DNA of 51,105 bases from Aromatoleum diolicum (lineage in GTDB: Bacteria > Pseudomonadota > Gammaproteobacteria > Burkholderiales > Rhodocyclaceae). Positions 40,880 through 49,863 of this stretch are shown in pieces. A model generated the notes under the pieces. That model was not told the DNA's origin, ran no database searches, and saw only the letters and a list, made by a program, of their open reading frames with translations. Position 1 is the first letter of the stretch, and each line of letters opens with the position of its first letter. The position numbers and the translations under genes were made by a program. The stretch covers positions 1 through 51,105 of the forward strand of contig NZ_WTVQ01000035.1 in assembly GCF_012910955.1 (NCBI RefSeq), read 5' to 3'.

Positions 40880-41548
40880 GTGATTTATCGTGAGTATCTG
40901 GAGCCGGGGCAGTTCGTCGAAAGCGACACGCCGGAAATCATTGCGTTCGCCCAACAGGCCGCCGGCCAGACGCAAGACAACATCAGCCGGGCAGTGTCGC
41001 TCTATGAAGCAGTAAGGGATCGCATCACGTACGATCCCTATGACAGGCTGGGCCATGCGGAGTCATGTTCGGCAAAGCGGGCGCTCATGCGCAATCGTGG
41101 TTATTGCATCCCCAAGGCCGCACTATTGGTTGCGTGTGCCCGCGCCCTTGGCATTCCGGGACGATTGGGGTTCGCAGACGTACGCAATCATCTCGCTTCG
41201 CCGCACCTGATCGAGGCCAACGAAGACGATGTGTTTCGCTGGCATGCCTACGCCGAACTGCATCTGGAAGGGAAATGGGTGAAGGCGACCCCCGCCTTCG
41301 ATATGTCGCTGTGTAACCGGGTCGGAATCGAGCCTCTGCAGTTCGATGGACGCAACGACTCGATCTTCCATCCCTACGACCGACGCAATCGCAAGCATAT
41401 GGAATATGTGCTTGATCGCGGCCATTTCGCCGATGTCCCGTTCGAGGCGATACTCGCCACTTGGCGAACTCATAGCCCCCGGCTGCTCGACGAAAGTTAT
41501 TACTGCAGGGCGAAATCGTTCATCGAAGAGGTTCGACTCCGGTCGTAA
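40880..41548 (+). CDS. Transglutaminase-like (cysteine protease fold) protein
   Basis: A 222-residue protein of the bacterial transglutaminase-like superfamily. The triad is Cys76 (RNRGYCIPKAALLVACARALG), His122 (WHAYAEL) and Asp141 (ATPAFD), all present. It has no signal peptide, so it probably acts in the cytoplasm. The biological reaction is unknown; family members act as proteases, peptidases or amidases. The start GTG 40880 lies behind AAAGGTG. Its position directly after a thiolase gene is notable; I cannot say whether the two work together. Confidence 0.78.
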   Translation: MIYREYLEPGQFVESDTPEIIAFAQQAAGQTQDNISRAVSLYEAVRDRITYDPYDRLGHAESCSAKRALMRNRGYCIPKAALLVACARALGIPGRLGFADVRNHLASPHLIEANEDDVFRWHAYAELHLEGKWVKATPAFDMSLCNRVGIEPLQFDGRNDSIFHPYDRRNRKHMEYVLDRGHFADVPFEAILATWRTHSPRLLDESYYCRAKSFIEEVRLRS

Positions 41549-41886
41549 GCGGCACCGACGCGCGACGAGTTGATCGAAGCAGGGTCATCGGCTCCGATAT
41601 GGCGGGAGTCGCACGCCAAGCTGCCACCGCGGGCAGGCTGACGTTGGGATTGTCTGCCAAATTCGGCAAGTGTTTCCCGCGTCATGTAACCGCGTTGCAG
41701 CGCCCGCTCGGCGGGGCCACGAGATTCAGGACGCCGTAATCTTCTGCCAAGGGCGGACGAGGCAAAGCTACAAGACAACGACCTACTGCCGCCCGTCTCC
41801 ATGCTGAAGCGCGAGATTGAGTCCTTTACGATCTGACCATTTGAGCCGACAATCTCGTCCGAGATGACCAGAAAAGGAGCCGCTGG
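41549..41886. other. Gap with possible gene remnant
   Basis: No intact gene in 338 bases. A plus-strand frame ending at a TGA near 41837 (reading DNDLLPPVSMLKREIES before the stop) looks like the end of a broken gene, but the family cannot be told. A minus-strand frame has coding-like stretches but no ribosome site. The region adjoins the toxin-antitoxin genes and could be a decayed insertion. Confidence 0.25.
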
Positions 41887-42114
41887 GTGAAGACCACCAC
41901 CGTCGCCGATGCCAAGTCGCATCTCTCCGCCCTGTTGACCGAAATCGAAGCCGGCGAGGAAGTCGTCATCACGCGGCGCGGCAAGCCGGTTGCCCGCCTC
42001 GTGCCGGAACCTCCCGTCCATGGTTTCGAGTGGTCCGACCTGCGCGACTGGGTTTCTGCCACCCCGGCCCCGGGACTGACCGTCGCCGAGATGCGCGAGC
42101 AAGATCTCCTGTGA
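41887..42114 (+). CDS. Phd/YefM-type antitoxin (type II toxin-antitoxin system)
   Basis: A 75-residue Phd/YefM antitoxin. The N-terminal DNA-binding part reads KTTTVADAKSHLSALLTEIEAGEEVVITRRGKPVARLVP, the classic PhdYeFM pattern. The C-terminal tail (TVAEMREQDLL) should wrap the toxin. Start is GTG 41887 after AAGGAG. The stop overlaps the start of the PIN-domain toxin gene, the usual order antitoxin-toxin. It is expected to neutralise the toxin and repress its own promoter; that promoter was not located with confidence. Confidence 0.9.
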   Translation: MKTTTVADAKSHLSALLTEIEAGEEVVITRRGKPVARLVPEPPVHGFEWSDLRDWVSATPAPGLTVAEMREQDLL

Positions 42115-42536
42115 TCTATCTCGACACGTCAGTGCTCGGTGCGGTGTTCTTTCGCGAGGCCGGAGCCGCTGACCTCGTGTCGCGGCTCGAAAGCCTGCGC
42201 AAGGAACGGCTGATGATCTCGGCGTGGACGCTCACCGAAATGGCCAGCGTGGGCGGAATCAAGCAACGGACGGGTGCCGTCGACGGCGCCATGCGCCAAG
42301 CGGCGCTCGCCAATTTCCAACGGTTTGCGTCGACTCATCTGGGCACCGTCGAAATCGAACCCGCCGATTTCCGCACCGCGGCGGTGCTCATCGAAACGCC
42401 GGCCACGCTACGCGCCGGCGATGCCTTGCACCTGGCAGTCGCCCGTCGTCTCCGGGCCAGTTTCGCGACGCTGGACACGAGACTACGCCAAGCAGCCGAC
42501 ACGCTCGGCTTGCTGTGCATTCCGCTGGAGGACTGA
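42111..42536 (+). CDS. vapC: VapC-type PIN-domain toxin
   Basis: A 141-residue PIN ribonuclease. IYLDTSVLGAVFF carries the first catalytic Asp, a Glu is in SAWTLTEMAS, and the later acidic residues are in RAGDALHLAVARR and FATLDTRLRQAA. VapC toxins cleave RNA, often tRNA, when the antitoxin is lost. The start GTG 42111 overlaps the antitoxin stop (GTGA), giving coupled translation. It may stabilise this region; the nearby remnant and the change in base composition suggest an acquired segment. Confidence 0.92.
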   Translation: MIYLDTSVLGAVFFREAGAADLVSRLESLRKERLMISAWTLTEMASVGGIKQRTGAVDGAMRQAALANFQRFASTHLGTVEIEPADFRTAAVLIETPATLRAGDALHLAVARRLRASFATLDTRLRQAADTLGLLCIPLED

Positions 42537-42651
42537 TTTTCGCGCCCTACACCGGTCACGTTCCGTCGGTCAGACTACGAATGGTGCGAAGGCCAGCACC
42601 CGCCGGCGGGATACCTTGTATCGAGACAGGCTCCAGGGGTTGAACGCGGCG

Positions 42652-45600
42652 CTACGACCCATCCGCCAGACGCTGCAGGGCTTGCTCCAGCTTGCCGAGG
42701 CGCCACTTGATGCCGGCCCGGCGCGCTTCGTCGGCCAGTGCCCGGAGCGTTTCGACCAGGGACGCATCGCGCACCCCCTCGCCGACGCGCGCCAGCGCCC
42801 GCGCCCGCCGAATCAGGAAATCGCTCCAGGGCATGGGCTCGACGCGTGTGTAATCCTCCAGTGCCCCGGCATAGCGCTCCACCACGGGCCAATCCCCCTG
42901 TTCGATCTCGATGTCGATCGCGTACTCGTAGAACAACAGGTGGCAGTGGCTGACGCAGCCGCCGGCCAGCAGCGCCTCACCCTCGTCCAGTGCGGCCTTT
43001 CGCTTGCCGGGATCGGACGTGACCGCCGCCAGGGCGGCGAGGATCGGTGGCCCGAAATAGGCGGTCGCGCCGGTTTCGACGCACAGGCCGTAGCTTCGAT
43101 CGAGGATGGGCTCGCCCTGGGCGGGGCCGTCCAGGTGCCATCGGGCGATCCCGACATACATGAGCATTTCCGCCTCGAAGCGCTGCGCCCCCAGCCGGCG
43201 GGTAATCTCCAGGGCGAGCTCGGCGTGCCGGGCGGCGCCCTGCCAATCGGTGGCATAAGCCAGACAGGCACACCACAGATTCTCCGCCAGCATCTGTGCG
43301 CGCAGGTCGCCGATCTGGGCCGCGAGTTCGGAGGCGAGCCGGGCATCCTCCAGCGCCTCCGCGAGCTCGTTGCGGTTGAGGCGGGTGGCCGCGCGCATGG
43401 CCAGGTTGACGGCCTCCACGTTGCGGATTCCGTGCTGCTGGCACAGCTCGATGCAGCGATCGAAATAGCGGTGCGCGGTCAGCATCTGCGCGCGCTGGTA
43501 GTAGGCGTCGCCGAGTCCGGACAGCGCGCGCGCCTCGAGCTGGGGCGAACCGGAACGCGCTGCGTAGGCGCGTGCCTGCTCGTGCTCGGCCAGACAGGCT
43601 GCGCGGTCACCCAGCGGAAAGTACAGGTTGCCGCGCAGCAGGTGGATCTCCGCCAGCTCGCCGGGGGACGGCGGATCCCCTGCGATGGCCAGTACCCGAG
43701 CCAGTGCGGACAAGGCCTCCCGATGCCGGTCGCAGATGCGCAAGGCCGCCGCCAGGCCCGTCAGTGCCTGCCGCTCGTGGGCGCCGGTCGAGGCCAGGGT
43801 CGCGGCGGCCCGGTAAGCTTCCACCGCCTCCTCCACCCGCCCGAGGTCGAGAAGGAGACGGCCCCGCAATGCTGTCGCCTCGAATCTCATCGCCGCGTCG
43901 CCGGCGAGCGCCAATGCGTGCTCGGCCAGGCGCAGCGCCCGCTCGTATTGATACTTCTGCGCCTGGGCGCGCGCCGCCTCCACGTAAGCCCGCGCAGCGC
44001 CCGGGTCCGCCGCCAGGTCGAGATGCTCGGCGTGCAAAGCCAGGTCATGGCCCTCATACCACTGCGCCGCCAGGGCATGCAGCTCGCGCTTCCTGGACTT
44101 CAGGAGCGAGGCATACACCCCTTCCCGCACCAGCGCATGGATGAACAGGAAACCCTCGCCTTCGGGGCGTATCAACACCTGCTCGGCCAGCCGCGCGCAG
44201 GCCTCGTCGGCCCCGCCCGCCAGGCATCGCAGCGCCGGCAGCGAGAACGCCTGGCCCAGGACCGAAGCGGCCTGCAGCGCCTCGCGGTCTGCGGGCGCCA
44301 GGCGGTCCATGCGCGCGAGCACGATGCTTTGCACCGATCCGGGCAGGGGCCCGTGACCGGCCTCTGCGTTTCGCAGCAACTGATCGAGAAACAGCGGATT
44401 GCCCTGCGACCGTTCGATGCAGGAGCGCACCAGCGCCGCGTCGGCGCACGGGTAATGGGCGGCCATCTCGCGCGCCTCGGCCTCGCTCAGGGGAGCCAGA
44501 TCGATGGCGGTGATGCTCGCGCCGCGCGCCGCGGCGCGCCACGCGGCATCGATCGGGTCGGCGTCTTCGCGCGTACTCATCATCAGGAGCAGCGGGCAGG
44601 CCCGCGCGCCGGCGGCAAGCGCGGCCAGCTGCGCCAGCGTCTCGCGCGTCGCCCAGTGGATGTCCTCCACCAGGATCAGGCGCGGCGCCTGTACGCTGGC
44701 CCATTGCACCAGGCTGCACAGCAGCGCCTGCGTCGCGCGCTGGCGTGCTTCGCGGTCCATGGCGTCGTAGAGCGCCCTGAGTTCGGCCGGCTGCGGCGCC
44801 CCCAGGGTCGGGTGGAGGACGATTTGCTGATGCCGTTCCAGCGCCGCGCCAGCGCCCGCCCGATCGATGGCCGCCTGCAAGGCGTTGGGGTCCGCCGAGG
44901 CGTCCAGGTCGAGCAGGCTTCGCAGCAACTGGACGATCAGATCCTCGTCGCCCTCCCCCGCCACATCCAGCACCCGTACGGTGTGGCAGCGCAGGCCCTG
45001 CGCGCGGGCCAGGCGAGCGCACTCCTGGAGCAAGCAGCTCTTGCCGATTCCCGCCTCGCCCCGGATCAGCACCACGTGGCCGCGGCGCGCAGACATGCAA
45101 GCCGCGGCGATGCCGGCGAGCTGGTGCAGCTCCGCCTGCCGTCCGACCAGCGGAAGGGCGGGTAATGGCTTCGGTCCGCCGCAGCGCCTGACGCGCCAGA
45201 CCCTGGCCGCACGCTGCCCAGCCTGGATCGGCACATCGGGCAGGGGCTCCGCATCGAGGCAGGCCGCCAGCGCATCGCGCACCCGCGCCGCCACCCAGAC
45301 CTCGCCGGGTGCGCTCGCTTCCACGATTCGCATGGCCAGGCGGAGCGGTTCGCCGGTCACGAAGAGCGCCCCATCCTGCCGCTCCGCCAGCACCAGGCCG
45401 CTGGCGATGCCGATCCGTGCCTGCGGCGGCGCCGCGCCGGCGCCGGCCAACCCGCCGACGGCTTGGGCGATGGCGAGGGCGGCGCGCACGCAGCGTTCGC
45501 CGTCGTTGCCGTGGGCGATCGGCGCACCGAACACCGCGACAAGCCGTCCGCCGATGTGGCTCGTCACGCTCCCGCCATACTGCTCCACGATGGCGTCGCT

Positions 45601-46524
45601 GCGACCGCGGTACCGCCCCAGAAGCTCGTGCGCTGACTCCGCCTCGTCGGCGCCCCCGGCTTCATCCACCCCGACGAGGTCGACCGCCATGACGACGGCT
45701 TCGCGCAACTGCGCGCCGGCGGCGCCCGGCGGCGCGGCGGGCGCCGCATCGTCCGGCACCGCGGGCACGACCGGGGCCGACTCCGGCGCGACCCCCGCGC
45801 GCCGCTGCTGCAGGATGTCGCGATGGACCCGCTCGGTCTCCGCCTCGGGCGAGACGCCCAGCTCGCGCTGCAGGATCTCCCGGCACAGTTGATACTGCTT
45901 GAGCGCCGCGGCCTGGCGGCCCTGCTTCAGGTAGAGCCCCATGAGCAAGCGATGGATTTGCTCGTGCAGCGGGTCGATGGCGATCAATCGGGTGGCTGCG
46001 GCGATCGCCCGCTCGATCTGGCCGCGTTCGGCGTGACCCTCGGCGAGCCGCGCCAGGGCGTCGACCGCGAGGTGGCGCAGATACTCCTGCTGTGCGCCGA
46101 GCCAGGCCTCGAAGCCGGGCGCAGCGACGCTGAAACCCTCCAGCAGATCCCCGCAATACAGCTCGACGGCCCGCCACAGCGACCCTTCGGTACCCTCGGC
46201 CACCAGCCGCTCGAACTCGACCGCGTCGACCGCCAGCGCTTCGGGCCGAGTCGTGATCGTCTGGGTGTCCGCCACGATGCAATCGTCCTCGCCCAGGGAC
46301 TTGCGGATCGCGGCCAGGGCCTGGCGCAGGCTGGTACGCGCCTGGGCGTCGCCGCAATCGGCCCACAGCAGCGCCGCGAGCTTGTCGCGGGCGTGCGGAC
46401 GCGACCCGCCCAGAGCCAGATAAGCCAGCAGCGCCTTCGCCTTCCTGGGCGGCAGGGACACAGGCGCGCCGCTACCGGACAGCAGCTCGAAACCGCCCAA
46501 CAGGTTGAGGCGCAAGGCAGCCAC
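42652..46524 (-). CDS. Giant regulator: winged-helix/BTAD, degenerate adenylate cyclase, AAA ATPase and TPR domains
   Basis: A 1290-residue protein. Residues about 1-90 are an OmpR/SARP-like winged helix (VSLPPRKAKALLAYLAL), 95-245 a BTAD, and 275-445 a class III nucleotide cyclase domain. Around 485-500 is a Walker A (RGEAGIGKSCLLQE), followed by an ATPase/STAND region with LILVEDIHWA as Walker B; TPR-like helices run from about 800 to the end. In the cyclase the first metal Asp survives (VDLVGVDEAG), but the expected second Asp of the GD motif is lost (HIGGRLVAVFG). The cyclase is probably inactive and acts as a sensor or structural unit. A strong GGAGGAG site indicates GTG 46524 as the start. 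It is divergent from the TPR gene by 163 bases and probably controls it. Confidence 0.85.
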   Translation of the reverse strand: MAALRLNLLGGFELLSGSGAPVSLPPRKAKALLAYLALGGSRPHARDKLAALLWADCGDAQARTSLRQALAAIRKSLGEDDCIVADTQTITTRPEALAVDAVEFERLVAEGTEGSLWRAVELYCGDLLEGFSVAAPGFEAWLGAQQEYLRHLAVDALARLAEGHAERGQIERAIAAATRLIAIDPLHEQIHRLLMGLYLKQGRQAAALKQYQLCREILQRELGVSPEAETERVHRDILQQRRAGVAPESAPVVPAVPDDAAPAAPPGAAGAQLREAVVMAVDLVGVDEAGGADEAESAHELLGRYRGRSDAIVEQYGGSVTSHIGGRLVAVFGAPIAHGNDGERCVRAALAIAQAVGGLAGAGAAPPQARIGIASGLVLAERQDGALFVTGEPLRLAMRIVEASAPGEVWVAARVRDALAACLDAEPLPDVPIQAGQRAARVWRVRRCGGPKPLPALPLVGRQAELHQLAGIAAACMSARRGHVVLIRGEAGIGKSCLLQECARLARAQGLRCHTVRVLDVAGEGDEDLIVQLLRSLLDLDASADPNALQAAIDRAGAGAALERHQQIVLHPTLGAPQPAELRALYDAMDREARQRATQALLCSLVQWASVQAPRLILVEDIHWATRETLAQLAALAAGARACPLLLMMSTREDADPIDAAWRAAARGASITAIDLAPLSEAEAREMAAHYPCADAALVRSCIERSQGNPLFLDQLLRNAEAGHGPLPGSVQSIVLARMDRLAPADREALQAASVLGQAFSLPALRCLAGGADEACARLAEQVLIRPEGEGFLFIHALVREGVYASLLKSRKRELHALAAQWYEGHDLALHAEHLDLAADPGAARAYVEAARAQAQKYQYERALRLAEHALALAGDAAMRFEATALRGRLLLDLGRVEEAVEAYRAAATLASTGAHERQALTGLAAALRICDRHREALSALARVLAIAGDPPSPGELAEIHLLRGNLYFPLGDRAACLAEHEQARAYAARSGSPQLEARALSGLGDAYYQRAQMLTAHRYFDRCIELCQQHGIRNVEAVNLAMRAATRLNRNELAEALEDARLASELAAQIGDLRAQMLAENLWCACLAYATDWQGAARHAELALEITRRLGAQRFEAEMLMYVGIARWHLDGPAQGEPILDRSYGLCVETGATAYFGPPILAALAAVTSDPGKRKAALDEGEALLAGGCVSHCHLLFYEYAIDIEIEQGDWPVVERYAGALEDYTRVEPMPWSDFLIRRARALARVGEGVRDASLVETLRALADEARRAGIKWRLGKLEQALQRLADGS

Positions 46525-46687
46525 AGGTCGGTCTCCTCCAGGAATGATGAATTTTAGCAAGGCTCCGCTTTCACGCGATTTTCACGCTGCGCCTGACGGG
46601 GCGACGACGGCCCCTTCCGACAATGGTCCCCAACCCGATTCCCGGGCCAATACGCAAGTACGCGATAGCAAGCGAAAGGAGTACATC

Positions 46688-48091
46688 ATGACCCTCTTGG
46701 ACCGTCGCGGAGTTTCCGTCTCCGCCACCAGCCATGCCGCACTGGAACGCCTGGAAACCGCCACCGATCTCTTTAATGGCTATTTCGGCGACCCCATTGC
46801 CGCCATCGACAAGGCCCTCGCGGAGGACCCGCAGTTCGTCATGGGGTATTGCTTCCGTGCCGGAGTGCTGGCCACCTGCACCGACAAGACCCTGGAAGCT
46901 GAGCTGCGCGGCAGCGTGGAAGCGGGAGAGGCCCTGTGGCGTCGCGCCAACGAGCGCGAACGCGGCCACATCGCCGCCGCGCGGGCCTGGCTGGACGGCG
47001 ACATCCCTGCCGCGGTCGAGCGCTGGAGCGCAGTCCTGCTCGAGGTGCCGCGCGACAGCCTGGCACTGCAGTTCGCCCACCTCGGCGACTTCTACCTGGG
47101 CCAGTCCTCGATGCTGCGCGACCGCGTGGCGCGGGTCCTGCCGGACTGGGACGAAGGCGTCGCCGGCTACGGCTACGTGCTGGGAATGCATGCCTTCGGC
47201 CTCGAGGAGACCGCGCTCTACGACCAGGCGGAGCACACGGCGCGGCGTGCGGTCGAGCTCAACCGGCGCGACCCGTGGGCGATCCACGCTGGCGCCCACG
47301 TCATGGAGATGCAGGGACGCCAGGCCGACGGAATCCGCTGGCTCACCGAGCGGCAGGACGACTGGGCCATCGACAACGCCTTCGCCTTCCACAACTGGTG
47401 GCATCTCGCCTTGTACCACCTCGACCTCGGAGACACCGGGCGGGTGCTGGAACTCTATGACCGCGCGATCCGGCCGCGGCCGTCGAACGTGGTGCTGGAG
47501 ATGATCGACGCCTCGGCGCTGCTGTGGCGACTTTACCTGCGCGGCGTGGACACCGGCACTCGCTGGCACGAGCTGGCGCAGGCCTGGGCGCCCACCGTCG
47601 AGCACGGCTACTACGCCTTCAACGACTTCCACGCAATGATGGCCTTCGTGGCCAGCGGCGACGAGCGCGCCGCGCAGACCCTGCTTGCGACCCTCGAACG
47701 CCGCGCCGCCGCTGGCGGCACCAACGGGATGATGAGCCGCGAGGTGGGCCTGCCGCTGTGCCGCGCCCTCGAAGCCTTCGGCCGCGGCGACCATGGCCGC
47801 GCGGTGGACCTGCTGCAATCGGTCCGCTGTGTCGCCCAGCGCTTCGGCGGCAGCCACGCCCAGCGCGACATCATCCACCTGACGCTGGTCGAGGCGGCGC
47901 TGCGTGCCGGCCAGGGACGGCTCGCCCGGTCACTCGTGGCCGAACGCAGCGCCCAGAAGCCGACGAGCCCCTTCAACCGCGCCCTGGCCATCCGTGCCGA
48001 GCGCGCCGCCGCGGCATCGCGTGAGGCAGGCGGTCACGGGCTGCGCGCGCCCGACGCTCGCCAGACGAAGGAAGCGGCCTTCCTTTCCTGA
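46688..48091 (+). CDS. TPR protein, TTC38-like
   Basis: A 467-residue, soluble, helix-rich protein. The pattern of long helical hairpins, GYCFRAGVLATC, GYGYVLGMHAFGLEE, DPWAIHAGAHVMEMQGR and FHNWWHLALYHLDLGD, fits the tetratricopeptide repeat protein 38 family, whose function is not established. AAAGGAG stands 7 bases before the ATG. It is divergent from the giant BTAD regulator and is followed 10 bases on by an alpha/beta hydrolase gene, so hydrolase and TPR protein form one unit likely under that regulator. Strongly GC-rich third positions, as in its neighbours. Confidence 0.82.
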   Translation: MTLLDRRGVSVSATSHAALERLETATDLFNGYFGDPIAAIDKALAEDPQFVMGYCFRAGVLATCTDKTLEAELRGSVEAGEALWRRANERERGHIAAARAWLDGDIPAAVERWSAVLLEVPRDSLALQFAHLGDFYLGQSSMLRDRVARVLPDWDEGVAGYGYVLGMHAFGLEETALYDQAEHTARRAVELNRRDPWAIHAGAHVMEMQGRQADGIRWLTERQDDWAIDNAFAFHNWWHLALYHLDLGDTGRVLELYDRAIRPRPSNVVLEMIDASALLWRLYLRGVDTGTRWHELAQAWAPTVEHGYYAFNDFHAMMAFVASGDERAAQTLLATLERRAAAGGTNGMMSREVGLPLCRALEAFGRGDHGRAVDLLQSVRCVAQRFGGSHAQRDIIHLTLVEAALRAGQGRLARSLVAERSAQKPTSPFNRALAIRAERAAAASREAGGHGLRAPDARQTKEAAFLS

Positions 48092-48101
48092 GGAAACAGC
48101 G

Positions 48102-49112
48102 ATGAAACCGACCATCCAATCCATCCGCCTTTCCAGCGGGATCGAGCTGCCCTATGCCGAGCGGGGAGATCCCGCGGGCGTGCCCATCGTGTTCCTGCAC
48201 GGGGTCACCGATTCCTGGCGCTCCTTCGAGGGCGTGCTGCCCCGTCTGCCGGAGTCCATCCACGCCTTTGCGCTGACCCAGCGGGGTCACGGCGATGCCG
48301 ACAAGCCGCCGACCGGCTACCGGACGCGGGACTTCGCCGGCGACGTGGCCGCGTTCCTGGACGCAGTCGAACTGGAGCAGGCCTTCCTCGTCGGGCATTC
48401 GATGGGTACCACCAACGCGCTGCGCTTCGCGATCGACCATCCGGAGCGAACCCTGGGCCTGGTGCTCGCCGGCGCCTTCGCCACCTACCGCGGCAACCCC
48501 GGCCTCGTCGAATTCTGCGAGAACGCGATCGCGCCGCTCGCCGACCCGGTCGATCCCGGGTTCGCCAGGGACTTCCAGCAGAGCACCCTCGCCCAGCCGA
48601 TACCGGGGGCATTCCTGGAGACCGCGGTGCGGGAAAGCCTCAAGGTCCCTGCTTACGTCTGGCGCGCGGCCTTCCAGGGCTTTCTCGAGGACGATTTCGT
48701 GAGCGCGCTCGGGCGCGTCAACGCGCCCACGCTGATCCTTTGGGGTGCGCTGGACAGCTTCTGTCCGCGCGCCGATCAGGATGTCCTGCTCGCGCAGATC
48801 CCCGACGCGTGCCTCGCGGTGTACGAGCACGCCGGGCACGCCCTGCATTGGGAGGAGCCGGAGCGCTTTGCAGCCGACGTCCTTACCTTCGTGGAGGACC
48901 GCGCCGCTCCTTCCAGTCCGGGAATCAGTTCGGCCAAACAGACTGAACGCGTTCAAAGGGATGCCGACGCGTCGAAGATCATGGCAACCGAAATCATCCC
49001 CGCCGCGACCGCAAACCCCTGCTGCAGTCTCGGCCCTGAGATCAAAGCGGCCACTCTCCGCCCGAGCACCATCCCCAATAGGGAGCCTGTAACAAAGGGC
49101 AGCGCCATATAG
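48102..49112 (+). CDS. Alpha/beta hydrolase with an apparently acquired C-terminal extension
   Basis: A 336-residue frame; residues 1 to about 268 are a typical alpha/beta hydrolase. The oxyanion segment is FLHGVTDSWRSF, the nucleophile Ser100 (VGHSMG), Asp218 (WGALDSF) and His246 (EHAGHALHW). A hydrolase of this kind normally ends near FVEDRA. The last 68 or so residues are non-family sequence, and the final 160 bases are the antisense of the 3' end of the convergent TauE/SafE gene. The native stop codon was probably lost at a recombination junction near 48905-48953. The catalytic domain should be intact; the tail may or may not be tolerated. Substrate unknown. Confidence 0.85.
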   Translation: MKPTIQSIRLSSGIELPYAERGDPAGVPIVFLHGVTDSWRSFEGVLPRLPESIHAFALTQRGHGDADKPPTGYRTRDFAGDVAAFLDAVELEQAFLVGHSMGTTNALRFAIDHPERTLGLVLAGAFATYRGNPGLVEFCENAIAPLADPVDPGFARDFQQSTLAQPIPGAFLETAVRESLKVPAYVWRAAFQGFLEDDFVSALGRVNAPTLILWGALDSFCPRADQDVLLAQIPDACLAVYEHAGHALHWEEPERFAADVLTFVEDRAAPSSPGISSAKQTERVQRDADASKIMATEIIPAATANPCCSLGPEIKAATLRPSTIPNREPVTKGSAI

Positions 49113-49783
49113 AATGGAATGTTTCGTCCCTGCAAAACGCAACTGACAAACGTAGTCGAACTGGTCAACGCTATCGCCATGAGCGACGTAGCCACAGCGG
49201 AGTGCATCGATAACGGTAGCGTGGCTCGCAGCGCTGGGACGATTACAAATCCACCGCCCACACCCAACAATCCGGAAAGGAAACCGGTGGCAGCTCCGAT
49301 CATAGCGATTGTCATCGCCACGGATCGAGACCAGATCAGGCGCCCGCTCAAAGGATTCACCTTGCCGACCTTGCCGGTCGAGGACGCGCCCTCGCCTGTC
49401 ACTGCGGAACGCACGACCGCGGTGTCCTCCTTTGAGACCGTCGCGGTGTAAAACATACGCACGGCGACAATGGCAAGTACGCACGCAAAGATCAGAACCA
49501 ATACTGATGGATGCAACCGATCTGCGACGCGAATCCCCAGCGACGCAAAAAGTATCCCCACAACAGCGATGAGCGTGGCGGCGCGATAGCGCACATAGCT
49601 GTGCTTCCATGCCAATCCAGTACCCAGCGCCGCCGAGACCGCCACCGCGAGGAGCGAAATCGTGGCGGCTTGTGTGATCGAAAAGTCGAGCCCGGCCATC
49701 AGCAACGGTACCGCAAAGATCGAGCCACCGGCCCCTGTCAGCCCGAGGACCAAACCCACTATCAGCCCAATCAGAATACTCAT
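48953..49783 (-). CDS. TauE/SafE-family sulfite/sulfonate-type permease
   Basis: A 276-residue membrane protein with eight or so hydrophobic helices and the two family half-motifs: GLTGAGGSIFAVPLL near residue 12 and GFLSGLLGVGGGFVIVPAL near the middle. TauE/SafE proteins export sulfite, sulfoacetate or related organosulfur anions. The rhodanese-domain gene immediately upstream supports a role in sulfur metabolism, a frequent pairing. ATG 49783 gives the usual N-terminus (MSILIGLIVG); upstream ATGs at 49831 and 49900 would add a tail, the latter overlapping the rhodanese gene. The 3' end overlaps the tail of the convergent hydrolase frame by about 160 bases. Confidence 0.85.
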   Translation of the reverse strand: MSILIGLIVGLVLGLTGAGGSIFAVPLLMAGLDFSITQAATISLLAVAVSAALGTGLAWKHSYVRYRAATLIAVVGILFASLGIRVADRLHPSVLVLIFACVLAIVAVRMFYTATVSKEDTAVVRSAVTGEGASSTGKVGKVNPLSGRLIWSRSVAMTIAMIGAATGFLSGLLGVGGGFVIVPALRATLPLSMHSAVATSLMAIALTSSTTFVSCVLQGRNIPFYMALPFVTGSLLGMVLGRRVAALISGPRLQQGFAVAAGMISVAMIFDASASL

Positions 49784-49863
49784 CTGTAGTCCAACCGACG
49801 TAAGTGCGAACGGCAATATTACCGTCGGCATGCAAGCCTGCCGCGGGAAATTCGCCACACGCC

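Noticed and set aside
42274-45165. 963-codon plus-strand frame opposite the giant regulator
   Set aside because: An antisense frame kept open by the very GC-rich codon use of the real gene; no motifs and an implausible composition.
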